From JAFLCL01 sp039809495 (lineage in GTDB: Bacteria > Myxococcota_A > Polyangia > Polyangiales > Sandaracinaceae): 64,000 nucleotides of DNA. Shown here in pieces: positions 25,606-32,833 of this stretch (position 1 is its first letter; each line of letters starts with the position of its first letter). The position numbers and the translations under genes are program-made. The notes beneath the pieces are model-generated. The model worked only from the letters and a program-made list of their open reading frames with translations, was not told where the DNA came from and made no database searches. The DNA lies in NCBI GenBank assembly GCA_039809495.1, contig JBDHVC010000008.1, positions 1 to 64,000 of the forward strand, in the 5' to 3' direction.

Positions 25606-27401
25606 CAGCTCCCCACCTCGGCGAGCGCGGGGATCTCGAGCGAGGGCGCGTGACGCGCGATCGCGAGCCGCACCTCTTCCCGCCGGACGGCCGCGCGCAC
25701 GAGCGCGGAGAGCGCGCCGCGACGCTCGCTCTCGCGCACGGAGCGGAGCGCGAGCACGAGGAGCGGGAGCAGCGCGTCGGCCTGCTGCGGCTGCGACTCG
25801 ATCCGCTCGCCGAGCTGCGTGAGCGCGCGCTGCTTCGCGCGGCTCCCGCGGTGGATCTCGAGGAGGGTCGTCGCCCAGAGGTGGTGGAGGTTCTTCTCGC
25901 CCAGGTTGCTCGCCTCGAGCGCGAAGCGGCGGCGCGCGAGGAGCCCGAGCAAGAAGGCGCGCGCGTCGCCGTACGGCGACTCCGTGAGGGCCGCCCAGAA
26001 GACGATGCTGTCGCGCCAGCGCGGCGTCTCCTCGAGGAGCGCGAACGCCTTGGCGCGCACGTCCGCGTGAGGGACGTCGAGCAGCTCGCGCAGGTGCGCG
26101 TCGACGCTCAGCTCCTCCTCGACGAGCGCGGGCCTAAGCCACGCGAAGCCGCGCGCGCGGACCTCCTCGACGCTCGCGTCGACGATCGGCAGCGCCGCCT
26201 CGAGCTCCTCCTTCGTGCCGAGGCTCTTGCCCTCGGCCCACTCGATGCCGAGCATCGCCGGCGCCTGGGCCTCGTGCCGCGCGAGCCGCACGCACTGCTC
26301 GATGCTCGCGCGCGCGGGCGTCACGACCGACGCCATCTTCCGCGCGAGGATCGGCATGATCTCGAGGTTCGGCCCGTCGAAGAGGTCGAGCCACGCGTCG
26401 ACGGAGAGCTGCTCGAGCTGGCTCGAGCGCTCGATGAGCCGCGCGCCGAAGAGCGAGACGTCCGGGTGCGGCGAGGCGACGAGGGCCTCGAGCGAGCGGG
26501 GCGGGAGCGCCCCGAGCTGGTCTCCGAGGTCGCGCTCGAGCCAGGCGACGAGGAGCCGTCGGACGAGGAGCGAGGCCGCCCGCGCGAGCGCGTCGACGAG
26601 CTCGGGCGCGCTCTCGCGCCACACCTCGGGCGCGTGGGGTGAGGGCGCGCTCAAAGAGAGCCGAGCGGCCGCGCGCGCGCGGAGGGAGTGCGAGGAGCGC
26701 TCGAAGAGCTCGCTCCTCGCGAAGAGCGTCGTCGTGAACGCGCGCAGGTGGAGGAGCGAGGCGCCGACCGGGAAGTCCGCGTCCTCGTAGAGGACGAGGG
26801 CCGCGAGGACGACGCGCCGGTGCGCTTCGGGATCGCGCGTCGCGAGCTCGCGCACCCTCCGCGCGACGCGCGCTTGGAGGTAGTTGCGCGTGCGCTGCGA
26901 GAAGTGGAAGGCGTCCTCGGCGCGCGGCCTGTGGACGACGTGGTCCTCCTGGACGATCCACGCGCGCTCCTGGTAGTCGAAGCGCCGCCTCGTGCGCTTG
27001 CGGAGGCGCCTCATGCGATCGAAGGCGACGAAGAAGAGCGGGAGCAATTCGAGATCGCCTCGCTCCTCGACGCCCTTGTAGAGCCGCTTCACCAGCGTGC
27101 GGTGGCCGGGCCGATCGAGGCCGTCCTCGACGTAGGCGCGGAGCTGCGCGCGCGCCCAGGGCCGCGGATCGTCGAGCCACTTGCGGGCGAAGGCGCCGAG
27201 CGGGTGGAGCTTCTCGACCCGGCGCGCGAAGCGGCGCGGCGAAGGGCGCGCGGACGCTCCCTGCTGCGGCGCGGGCTCGACGCCTCTCGGCACCTGGATG
27301 GCGTAGAGGGCCTCGAGGAAGGCCTCGTCGCCCGTGGCGAAGAGCTCTTCGGCGAGGAGGGTCGAGGCCGTCGGCACGCGGGCGGTAGTCTCACACGCCA
27401 C
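25605..27401 (-). CDS. ARM/HEAT-like retron accessory protein (ARM)
   Basis: 598 residues from a GTG at 27401 (another GTG at codon 9 is possible; neither has a clear ribosome site). Almost wholly alpha-helical, with repeated paired-helix blocks of Leu/Ala/Arg from about residue 200 to the end (for example LVDALARAASLLVRRLLVAWL, VRAKAFALLEETPRWRDSIVFWAAL segments), consistent with armadillo/HEAT-type repeats. The N-terminal part has a very basic helix (RRLRKRTRRRFDYQ). No catalytic residues stand out. First gene of the retron operon, coupled to the WH-SWIM gene. Probably a scaffold that binds the RT-msDNA complex or the WH-SWIM protein. Confidence 0.82.
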   Translation of the reverse strand: MACETTARVPTASTLLAEELFATGDEAFLEALYAIQVPRGVEPAPQQGASARPSPRRFARRVEKLHPLGAFARKWLDDPRPWARAQLRAYVEDGLDRPGHRTLVKRLYKGVEERGDLELLPLFFVAFDRMRRLRKRTRRRFDYQERAWIVQEDHVVHRPRAEDAFHFSQRTRNYLQARVARRVRELATRDPEAHRRVVLAALVLYEDADFPVGASLLHLRAFTTTLFARSELFERSSHSLRARAAARLSLSAPSPHAPEVWRESAPELVDALARAASLLVRRLLVAWLERDLGDQLGALPPRSLEALVASPHPDVSLFGARLIERSSQLEQLSVDAWLDLFDGPNLEIMPILARKMASVVTPARASIEQCVRLARHEAQAPAMLGIEWAEGKSLGTKEELEAALPIVDASVEEVRARGFAWLRPALVEEELSVDAHLRELLDVPHADVRAKAFALLEETPRWRDSIVFWAALTESPYGDARAFLLGLLARRRFALEASNLGEKNLHHLWATTLLEIHRGSRAKQRALTQLGERIESQPQQADALLPLLVLALRSVRESERRGALSALVRAAVRREEVRLAIARHAPSLEIPALAEVGS

Positions 27402-27513
27402 GTCCGCCGGTCAAACGCGCGCGGCGCGAGGATTGACATCGACGACCGTGGCCCCATGAACGGCGCGGCGCGCTCGGGCGCGCGCCCTGGGTCACGTACC
27501 ACCCGAGGTGTCC
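27402..27513. promoter_or_regulatory. Divergent promoter region, retron operon and LuxR gene
   Basis: 112 bases between divergent starts. A TTGACA at 27434-27439 on the plus strand fits a -35 box for the LuxR-type gene, but the base run 17 bases on (ATGAAC) is only a weak -10. No clear promoter was seen for the retron direction. Confidence 0.4.
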
Positions 27514-28134
27514 ATGTCGTCTCCACGTCAGCTCGAGCTGATCGAGGACCTCTTCGAGCTCGAGCCGGAAGCCACCTATCCGCGCCGCGCGGCGGCGGCG
27601 ATCGCCGAGCTCGCCGGCGCGTCCGGCTATCGCCTCTCGCTCGCCACGGTCGAGCTCAGGCACCAGGCGCCGGAGCTCGGCGACGGGCTCACGCTCCCGC
27701 TCACCCGAGGCGACGCTCGCCTGGGCACGCTCCATCTCTTCGCCGCCGATCGCACGGCGCGCTTCGACGACGAGGCGCTCCGGCTCGCTCGCTTCGGCGC
27801 GCGCCTCTTCGCGCGCGGGCTCGCGATCTCGGCGCGCTCCTCGAGCTCCGAGGACGACGGCGCGCCGCACGAGCGGGACGTCCAGGCGCTGCTCCGAGGC
27901 ACGCCGCTCACGCCGCGCGAGCGTGACGTGGTCGAGCAGCTCGTCTCCGGCGCCTCGACGCGCGCGATCGCCGAGACGAGCGGGCTCACGGTCTCGACCG
28001 TCAACACCTACATGAAGCGCATCTTCGCGAAGCTCGGCGTCCACAGCCGCGTCGAGCTGCTCGCGCGCGTCACGGGCATGCGCGGGCGGCGCGCGGGGAG
28101 CCCGGGTCACGTGCTCGACGGCGCGTCCGCCTGA
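27514..28134 (+). CDS. LuxR-family transcriptional regulator
   Basis: 206 residues. ATG 27514 is preferred over GTG 27508 because GAGG lies 5 bases before it. The C-terminal LuxR-type helix-turn-helix is clear: LTPRERDVVEQLVSGASTRAIAE then SGLTVSTVNTYMKRIFAKLG. The N-terminal 130 residues look like a small sensor (GAF-like, with LTLPLTRGDARLGTLHLF) and lack a response-regulator Asp pattern or an AHL-binding signature. The regulated genes are unknown; it is divergent from the retron operon and could control it, which is an inference from position only. Confidence 0.8.
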   Translation: MSSPRQLELIEDLFELEPEATYPRRAAAAIAELAGASGYRLSLATVELRHQAPELGDGLTLPLTRGDARLGTLHLFAADRTARFDDEALRLARFGARLFARGLAISARSSSSEDDGAPHERDVQALLRGTPLTPRERDVVEQLVSGASTRAIAETSGLTVSTVNTYMKRIFAKLGVHSRVELLARVTGMRGRRAGSPGHVLDGASA

Positions 28135-28147
28135 CAGCGCGCCGTCA
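28132..28147. terminator. 16-bp near-palindrome containing both convergent stops
   Basis: TGACAGCGCGCCGTCA, one base from a perfect palindrome. It contains the stop of the LuxR gene and the stop of the PP2C gene, matching the element at 16108-16123. Confidence 0.55.
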
Positions 28148-29137
28148 GCTCTTCGGCTTCTGGAAGCGCGCGTAGGCGCGGAGATCGGAGAGCACCTCGT
28201 CGTCGGGCTCGGGCACGACGTGGAGTTCCGTCTCCCAGCTGTCGTCGACGCGCTCCTGCTCGACGATGACGATCTCGGGCTCGGGCAGGAGCGAGTCGTG
28301 TCGCTTCTTCCGGAGCGGCCGGGCGCGGTGGACCTTGGGGATCGCCTGGACGCCGAGCGCGGCCTGGATCGACACCACGACGGCGGCGCAATTGTCGTCC
28401 GGGCCGCGATCGAGCGCGGCCCGCAGGAGCGCGCGCGCGTGCCCCTCGGCGTCGCGCGTGGTCTGGAGGACCTCGACGATCGCGTCGTCCGTGAGCATGT
28501 CGGCGACGCCGTCCGAGACGAGCACGAAGCGGTCGCCGTTCGCCACGTCGAAGCTCCGCACCGAGACGCGCAGCGTGTCCTTCATGCCGAGCGCCCGCGT
28601 GATGACGTTGCGCGGCAGGCGCGCGGCCGACGCGTCGTCGAAGTCGGGCGTCAGCTCGAGGACGTCGCGCCCGAGGGTGTGATCCTCGCTGAGCTGCTCG
28701 AGGTTGCCGCTCCGGATGCGGAAGCACGGCGAGTCGCCGACGCTCGCCAGGTGGACGAGCCCGTGCTCGAGCTCGAGCAGGAGCGCGACGATCGTCGTCC
28801 CCATGCCGCGATAGCGGTCGTGGCTCTTGGCGATCGCGAGCACCTCGCGGTGCGCGCGGTGGACGGCGCGAGAGAGCCGACGCGCGGCGCTGAGCACGCC
28901 GAGCCCATCGGTGAGCGGCGCGTCCGCGGTGTGGCTCGCCTCGATCTCGCGCGCGAGCGCGGCGAGCGCCACGCTCGAGGCGATGTTGCCGGCGTTGTCG
29001 CCGCCGGCGCCGTCGGCCACCGCGAAGAGGGCGATGTCGGGCCGCACCAGGATCGCGTCCTCGTCGTGAGGCCGACCTCCGACGTCCTTGGTGCCGTAGG
29101 CGCTGACGCGAAAATACGACGCGAGGTTCTCGGGCAT
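28145..29137 (-). CDS. PP2C-type serine/threonine phosphatase
   Basis: 330 residues. The PPM metal-binding motifs are in order: an Asp pair in PHDEDAILV, FAVADGAGGDNAG, LVSDGVADMLTDD and PDDNCAAVVV near the end of the core. The enzyme dephosphorylates Ser/Thr-phosphoproteins with Mn2+ or Mg2+, usually opposing Hanks-type kinases, which myxobacteria have in large numbers. The last 80 residues are an extra basic and then acidic tail with no known domain. No transmembrane segment, so cytosolic. Convergent with the LuxR gene and followed by a divergent-free gap of 64 bases to rtcA. Confidence 0.88.
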   Translation of the reverse strand: MPENLASYFRVSAYGTKDVGGRPHDEDAILVRPDIALFAVADGAGGDNAGNIASSVALAALAREIEASHTADAPLTDGLGVLSAARRLSRAVHRAHREVLAIAKSHDRYRGMGTTIVALLLELEHGLVHLASVGDSPCFRIRSGNLEQLSEDHTLGRDVLELTPDFDDASAARLPRNVITRALGMKDTLRVSVRSFDVANGDRFVLVSDGVADMLTDDAIVEVLQTTRDAEGHARALLRAALDRGPDDNCAAVVVSIQAALGVQAIPKVHRARPLRKKRHDSLLPEPEIVIVEQERVDDSWETELHVVPEPDDEVLSDLRAYARFQKPKS

Positions 29138-29201
29138 CGAGGCGAGGATACCAAAGCGACGCGTTGGATGGCGAGGCGCGGGGTGCGCGAGCGGGCGAAG
29201 G

Positions 29202-30227
29202 TCAGAGCAGCGCGCCTCGCATCGTGATCGTCCACGTCTTCTCGTCGGTGGTGTCGGCCTCGACCTCCCCGTCGAGGAAGGCGCGCAGGAGCTCGAGCTG
29301 CGCCTGGAAGTGCGCCGTCGGCTCGCTCGTCGTGAACACCCCGCCGCGGCCCATCGCCATCGGGACGAGGAGCTGGTCGGCGAGGTGCTCCTCGACCGCG
29401 CCGCGGCTCTCGAGGTAGCGGAGCGAGGCGCCGATCGCCTGCTCGGCGACCTCCTCGGGGCGCGCGCCGCGAGCGCCGACGCCGGAGAAGACGGCGGTGA
29501 GGTGCTCGAAGCGGTGGGTGACGAGCGCGACGTTCGCGGGGCCGAGGTCCTCGGGATGATCGACGCGCGCGAGCTCGCTCCGGCCGAGCGAGAGGCGATC
29601 CTTCGCGACCCGGAGCTGCCGCTCGGCGACGGCGGGGGCGAGCCCCGCGCTGATCGCGACGAAGCGCCGCTCGAGCGAGGCGCCGCGCTCCTCGAGCTCG
29701 AGGTGCGCGAGCTCGCTCGGCTCGACGCGCAGGCGCAGGGTGCCCCCGCCCTTCGGGTGAAAGCCCGGCCGCTCGAGCGTCAGCTCGAGCTTGGCGCCGA
29801 TGCGCGCGAGGATCGGGAGGAGGCTCTGCGCCAAGAACTCGTAGGGCGGCGAGGTGGGCTCGTGCGTCCCGCCGTGGATGACGACCTCGCTCGGCGCGCC
29901 CGCGCGGAGCAGCGCCGGGAGCACCGTCTCGAGGACGAGGCTCGCCGAGCCGGAGGGGCCCGCGTCGAGCGTGAGGGCGCCGCCGTGGACCGTGCGCGGC
30001 TTGAAGGTGATCGCCCGAGCGCCGAGCTCGGCGCCCGTGACCTCGGCGTTCGAGACGATCCGTGCCGCGTCGATGACGGCGAGGTGCGGCGCGCGCAGGC
30101 CCGGCTCCGCGCGCTCGGAGCGGATGCGCTCCATGCGAAACGCCGTCCGCGTCAGGATCGACAGCGTGAGCGCGCTCCGCAGGATCTGGCCACCACCTTC
30201 ACCGACGTTGCCATCGAGGACGATCAT
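29202..30227 (-). CDS. rtcA: RNA 3'-terminal phosphate cyclase
   Basis: 341 residues, a usual length for RtcA. Diagnostic motifs are EGGGQILRSALTLSILT at the N-terminus, HGGTHEPTSPP in the middle and EHLADQLLVPMAMG near the C-terminus, the last holding the His that is adenylylated in the family. The enzyme converts RNA 3'-phosphates to 2',3'-cyclic ends using ATP. Its common partner RtcB and regulator RtcR are not in this window. It stands after HMG-CoA reductase with 108 bases between, so transcriptional linkage is uncertain. Confidence 0.93.
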   Translation of the reverse strand: MIVLDGNVGEGGGQILRSALTLSILTRTAFRMERIRSERAEPGLRAPHLAVIDAARIVSNAEVTGAELGARAITFKPRTVHGGALTLDAGPSGSASLVLETVLPALLRAGAPSEVVIHGGTHEPTSPPYEFLAQSLLPILARIGAKLELTLERPGFHPKGGGTLRLRVEPSELAHLELEERGASLERRFVAISAGLAPAVAERQLRVAKDRLSLGRSELARVDHPEDLGPANVALVTHRFEHLTAVFSGVGARGARPEEVAEQAIGASLRYLESRGAVEEHLADQLLVPMAMGRGGVFTTSEPTAHFQAQLELLRAFLDGEVEADTTDEKTWTITMRGALL

Positions 30228-30302
30228 CGTGAGGCCAAACGTATCAGCACGCGGATCGCTCGCGTAGGGGCTTGCGCGCCGAACCCGCGGCGGGCACCCG
30301 GC

Positions 30303-30316
30303 GCGCGGGCCCGCGC
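30303..30316. terminator. Palindrome after HMG-CoA reductase gene
   Basis: GCGCGGGCCCGCGC is a perfect 14-bp palindrome about 20 bases past the stop of the HMG-CoA reductase gene. No T-run follows, so it is only a possible terminator. Confidence 0.35.
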
Positions 30317-30335
30317 CGCCTCGGACGGCGGGCCG

Positions 30336-31709
30336 TCACTCCGCGGCGTCGATGAGGGAGCTCGAGCCGCGCGCGCGCTCGAGGCGGCCGAGGACCGCGC
30401 GCGCCGCCTCCACGGTGACCTGCCCGCTCTCCGCGATCGCCTCGGCGATCCGCTCGACGAGCTCGCCGCTCGCGCCCGCCGCGATCGCGACCGAGCGCGC
30501 GTGGAGCGCCATGTGCCCGCGCTGGATACCGATCGTCGCGAGGGCGCGGAGCGCCGCGAGGTTCGACGCGACGCCGACGCTCGCGGCGAGCATCGAGAGC
30601 TCCTGGGCGGAGTCGACGCCGGAGGCGACGAGGCCGAAGCGCGCGCCGTCGTGGACGCGCAGCGTCCCGCCGACGATGCCGAGCTGGAGCGGCAGCTCCA
30701 GCTCGCCGACGAGCCAGCCCGGCTGCTCGTTGGGCGAGGGCCCGAGCCCGCTCGTCGGTCCGCGCGCGCCCGAGCCCTCGGACACGCGCCAGGTGCAGAG
30801 CGGCCCGTACGTGCCCCCGCGCGCCGCGTAGGCGTGAGCGCCCGCCTCGACCGCGCGCCAGTCGTTGCCGGTCGCGATCACGACGGGGTCGATGCCGTTC
30901 ATGATGCCCTTGTTGTGCGTCGCCGCCCGGTAGGGATCGAGCGCCGCGAAGCGGCTCGCGCGCACGACGCCGTCGCGCACCTCCTCGCCGGAGAAGCCGT
31001 CCGTCGCGAGGGCGTGGGGCGGGATGGCGCAGCGCACGCGCACGCAGCGCCGATCCGAGAGGTTCGAGAGGATGCGCAGGCCGACGCGCCCGCCCGCGAG
31101 CGAGGCGACGCGCAGCGCGAGCGCCTCGGCGATCGTGTTGACGAGGTTCGCGCCCATCGCGTCGCGGCAGTCGACGAGGACGTGGACGACGAGCCAGCCC
31201 CCGCCGAGGTCCCGCACCTCGATCGCGCGCGCGCCCCCGCCGCGCACGACCAGGTTCGGCACGGCGCGATCGGCCTCCGCGAGCAGCTCCGCCTCGTGCG
31301 CGAGCAGGACGCGCGCGGCGCGCTCGGCGTCCTCGACCTCGTCGAGCTGGATCTGGGAGATCATGATCGGCGCGTCCGCCTCCGCGAAGAAGCCGCCGCC
31401 CTCGCGCACGATCTTCGCGGCGTTGCTCGCCGCCGCGACGACCGACGGCTCCTCGACGACCATCGGCGCGAGGTAGTCGCGCCCGTTGATCTGGACGTTC
31501 AGCCCGAGCGCGAAGGGCATCGCGTAGGTGCCGATCACGTTCTCGATGGTCTTGTCGGCCGTCCCCGCGTCGAGCCCCCCCGCGCTCGCCTCGAGCAGCC
31601 CGAGCGCCGCGTCGAGCGCGTGCAAGGGCAGGCCGAGGACGTCGGCGGCGACGCGACGCCGCTCGTCGAGCGGGAGCTTGTAGAACCCTGGAATCCGAGA
31701 GGTCACCAT
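30336..31709 (-). CDS. mvaA: Hydroxymethylglutaryl-CoA reductase, class II
   Basis: 457 residues from ATG 31709, with GGAG 8 bases upstream. Class II features are in order: ENVIGTYAMPFALGLNVQING, catalytic Glu in MVVEEPSVVAAAS, CRDAMGANLVNT with the catalytic Asp, ATHNKGIMNGIDPVVIATGNDW, and the catalytic His in QRGHMALHAR. It reduces HMG-CoA to mevalonate, or the reverse in some bacteria. The GHMP kinase gene ends 40 bases upstream, so the two are probably one mevalonate-pathway operon. This class is typical of bacteria that use mevalonate for isoprenoids, consistent with Myxococcota. Confidence 0.94.
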   Translation of the reverse strand: MVTSRIPGFYKLPLDERRRVAADVLGLPLHALDAALGLLEASAGGLDAGTADKTIENVIGTYAMPFALGLNVQINGRDYLAPMVVEEPSVVAAASNAAKIVREGGGFFAEADAPIMISQIQLDEVEDAERAARVLLAHEAELLAEADRAVPNLVVRGGGARAIEVRDLGGGWLVVHVLVDCRDAMGANLVNTIAEALALRVASLAGGRVGLRILSNLSDRRCVRVRCAIPPHALATDGFSGEEVRDGVVRASRFAALDPYRAATHNKGIMNGIDPVVIATGNDWRAVEAGAHAYAARGGTYGPLCTWRVSEGSGARGPTSGLGPSPNEQPGWLVGELELPLQLGIVGGTLRVHDGARFGLVASGVDSAQELSMLAASVGVASNLAALRALATIGIQRGHMALHARSVAIAAGASGELVERIAEAIAESGQVTVEAARAVLGRLERARGSSSLIDAAE

Positions 31710-31749
31710 CGTGGTTGCTCCAGCTCGCCCACGCGGGCGGGACCGAGGA

Positions 31750-32769
31750 TCAAGAGAGGACCGGCGTGGGCTCCGAGCGGACGCCGTCGGCCCCGAGCCG
31801 CATCGGGACGAGGCCGAGGCCCGCCTGCTTCGCGCGCGTCTCGAAGCGGAGCGCGGACGCCTCGTCGCGAAAGAGCGCGACCGCGACGTCCCCGCCGCCC
31901 GCCCCCGAGGGCTTCGCGGCGCCACCCTCCGCCTCGGCGAGCGTCGCCGCCAGCTCGAGGTGAGGTGTCACAATCGCTACGTTCGCCGCCTCACCGAGCG
32001 CGCGGAGCGCCGCGTGGTGGCGCCGCAGCGCGCCGATCCCCGCCTCGACGTCGTCCGCGTCGAACGCGTCGATGAAGGCGCGGCTCGCCGCGTCGATGTC
32101 GGCCATCCGAGCGCTGTAGCGATCGTGATCCGTCTCCCCGAGCGCCCTCACGGCGCGCACCAGGTCGCTCGTGCGCGCTGGCGATCCCGTCCAGACGACG
32201 CGAAAGACGAAGCTCGCCGCGGTGTCGATGGGCTCGACGTCGATGCCCTCCGCGTCACGCGTGACGACGACGAACCCGCCGAGCGTCGAGGCGATGACGT
32301 CGACGCCGCTCCCCTCGGGCGCCACGGCGCGATGCCCCTCGAGCGCGAGCGCGAGGATCTCGTGGCGCTCGCGCTCGACGTTGCGCCCCCGCGCGAGCGC
32401 CACCGCCGCCGCGGTGGCGACGGACGCCGCCGCGGAGGAGCCCAGGCCGAGCTTGCGCTCGCCGTCGCGCAGGCTCGAGACGTCGAGGGTGAGGTCCATC
32501 GTCATGCCGCCGAAGAGGGCTTCTGCCCGCTCTCGGGTTAGCAGCACCTCGGGGGGATAGGGGCCGAGGTCGGGTGAGCGGCGCGAAAGCTCGGGCGAGC
32601 CGTCCCCGAGCCCCCCCGAGGCGTCGGCGGGATCGAGCGCGACACGCGCGCGACGGCTCACGGCGGCGACGAGCGCCCTGCCCCCGTCGAGCACCGCGTA
32701 CTCCCCCGAGAGCATCAGCTTGCCTGGCGCGCTCGCGTGTACGCGCCGGCTCGTTTCGGGCTTGTCCAT
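31750..32769 (-). CDS. GHMP kinase, probably phosphomevalonate kinase
   Basis: 339 residues from the ATG at 32769; a further in-frame start at 32808 is less likely. GHMP motif 1 is APGKLMLSGEYAVLDG, the ATP loop is KLGLGSSAAASVA and motif 3 is KPSGAGGGDVAVAL. The GEYAVLDG form is closer to phosphomevalonate kinases than to mevalonate kinases (which carry GEHAVVYG), so PMK is preferred, with mevalonate kinase as the alternative. It would phosphorylate 5-phosphomevalonate to the diphosphate in the cytosol. First gene of the pair with HMG-CoA reductase. Confidence 0.8.
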   Translation of the reverse strand: MDKPETSRRVHASAPGKLMLSGEYAVLDGGRALVAAVSRRARVALDPADASGGLGDGSPELSRRSPDLGPYPPEVLLTRERAEALFGGMTMDLTLDVSSLRDGERKLGLGSSAAASVATAAAVALARGRNVERERHEILALALEGHRAVAPEGSGVDVIASTLGGFVVVTRDAEGIDVEPIDTAASFVFRVVWTGSPARTSDLVRAVRALGETDHDRYSARMADIDAASRAFIDAFDADDVEAGIGALRRHHAALRALGEAANVAIVTPHLELAATLAEAEGGAAKPSGAGGGDVAVALFRDEASALRFETRAKQAGLGLVPMRLGADGVRSEPTPVLS

Positions 32770-32833
32770 GACCGCCGCGCAGCCTGACACAAGCGAGGGG
32801 GCGCTCAAGCCGCGTCCCCGCCGCGAGGGCGCG

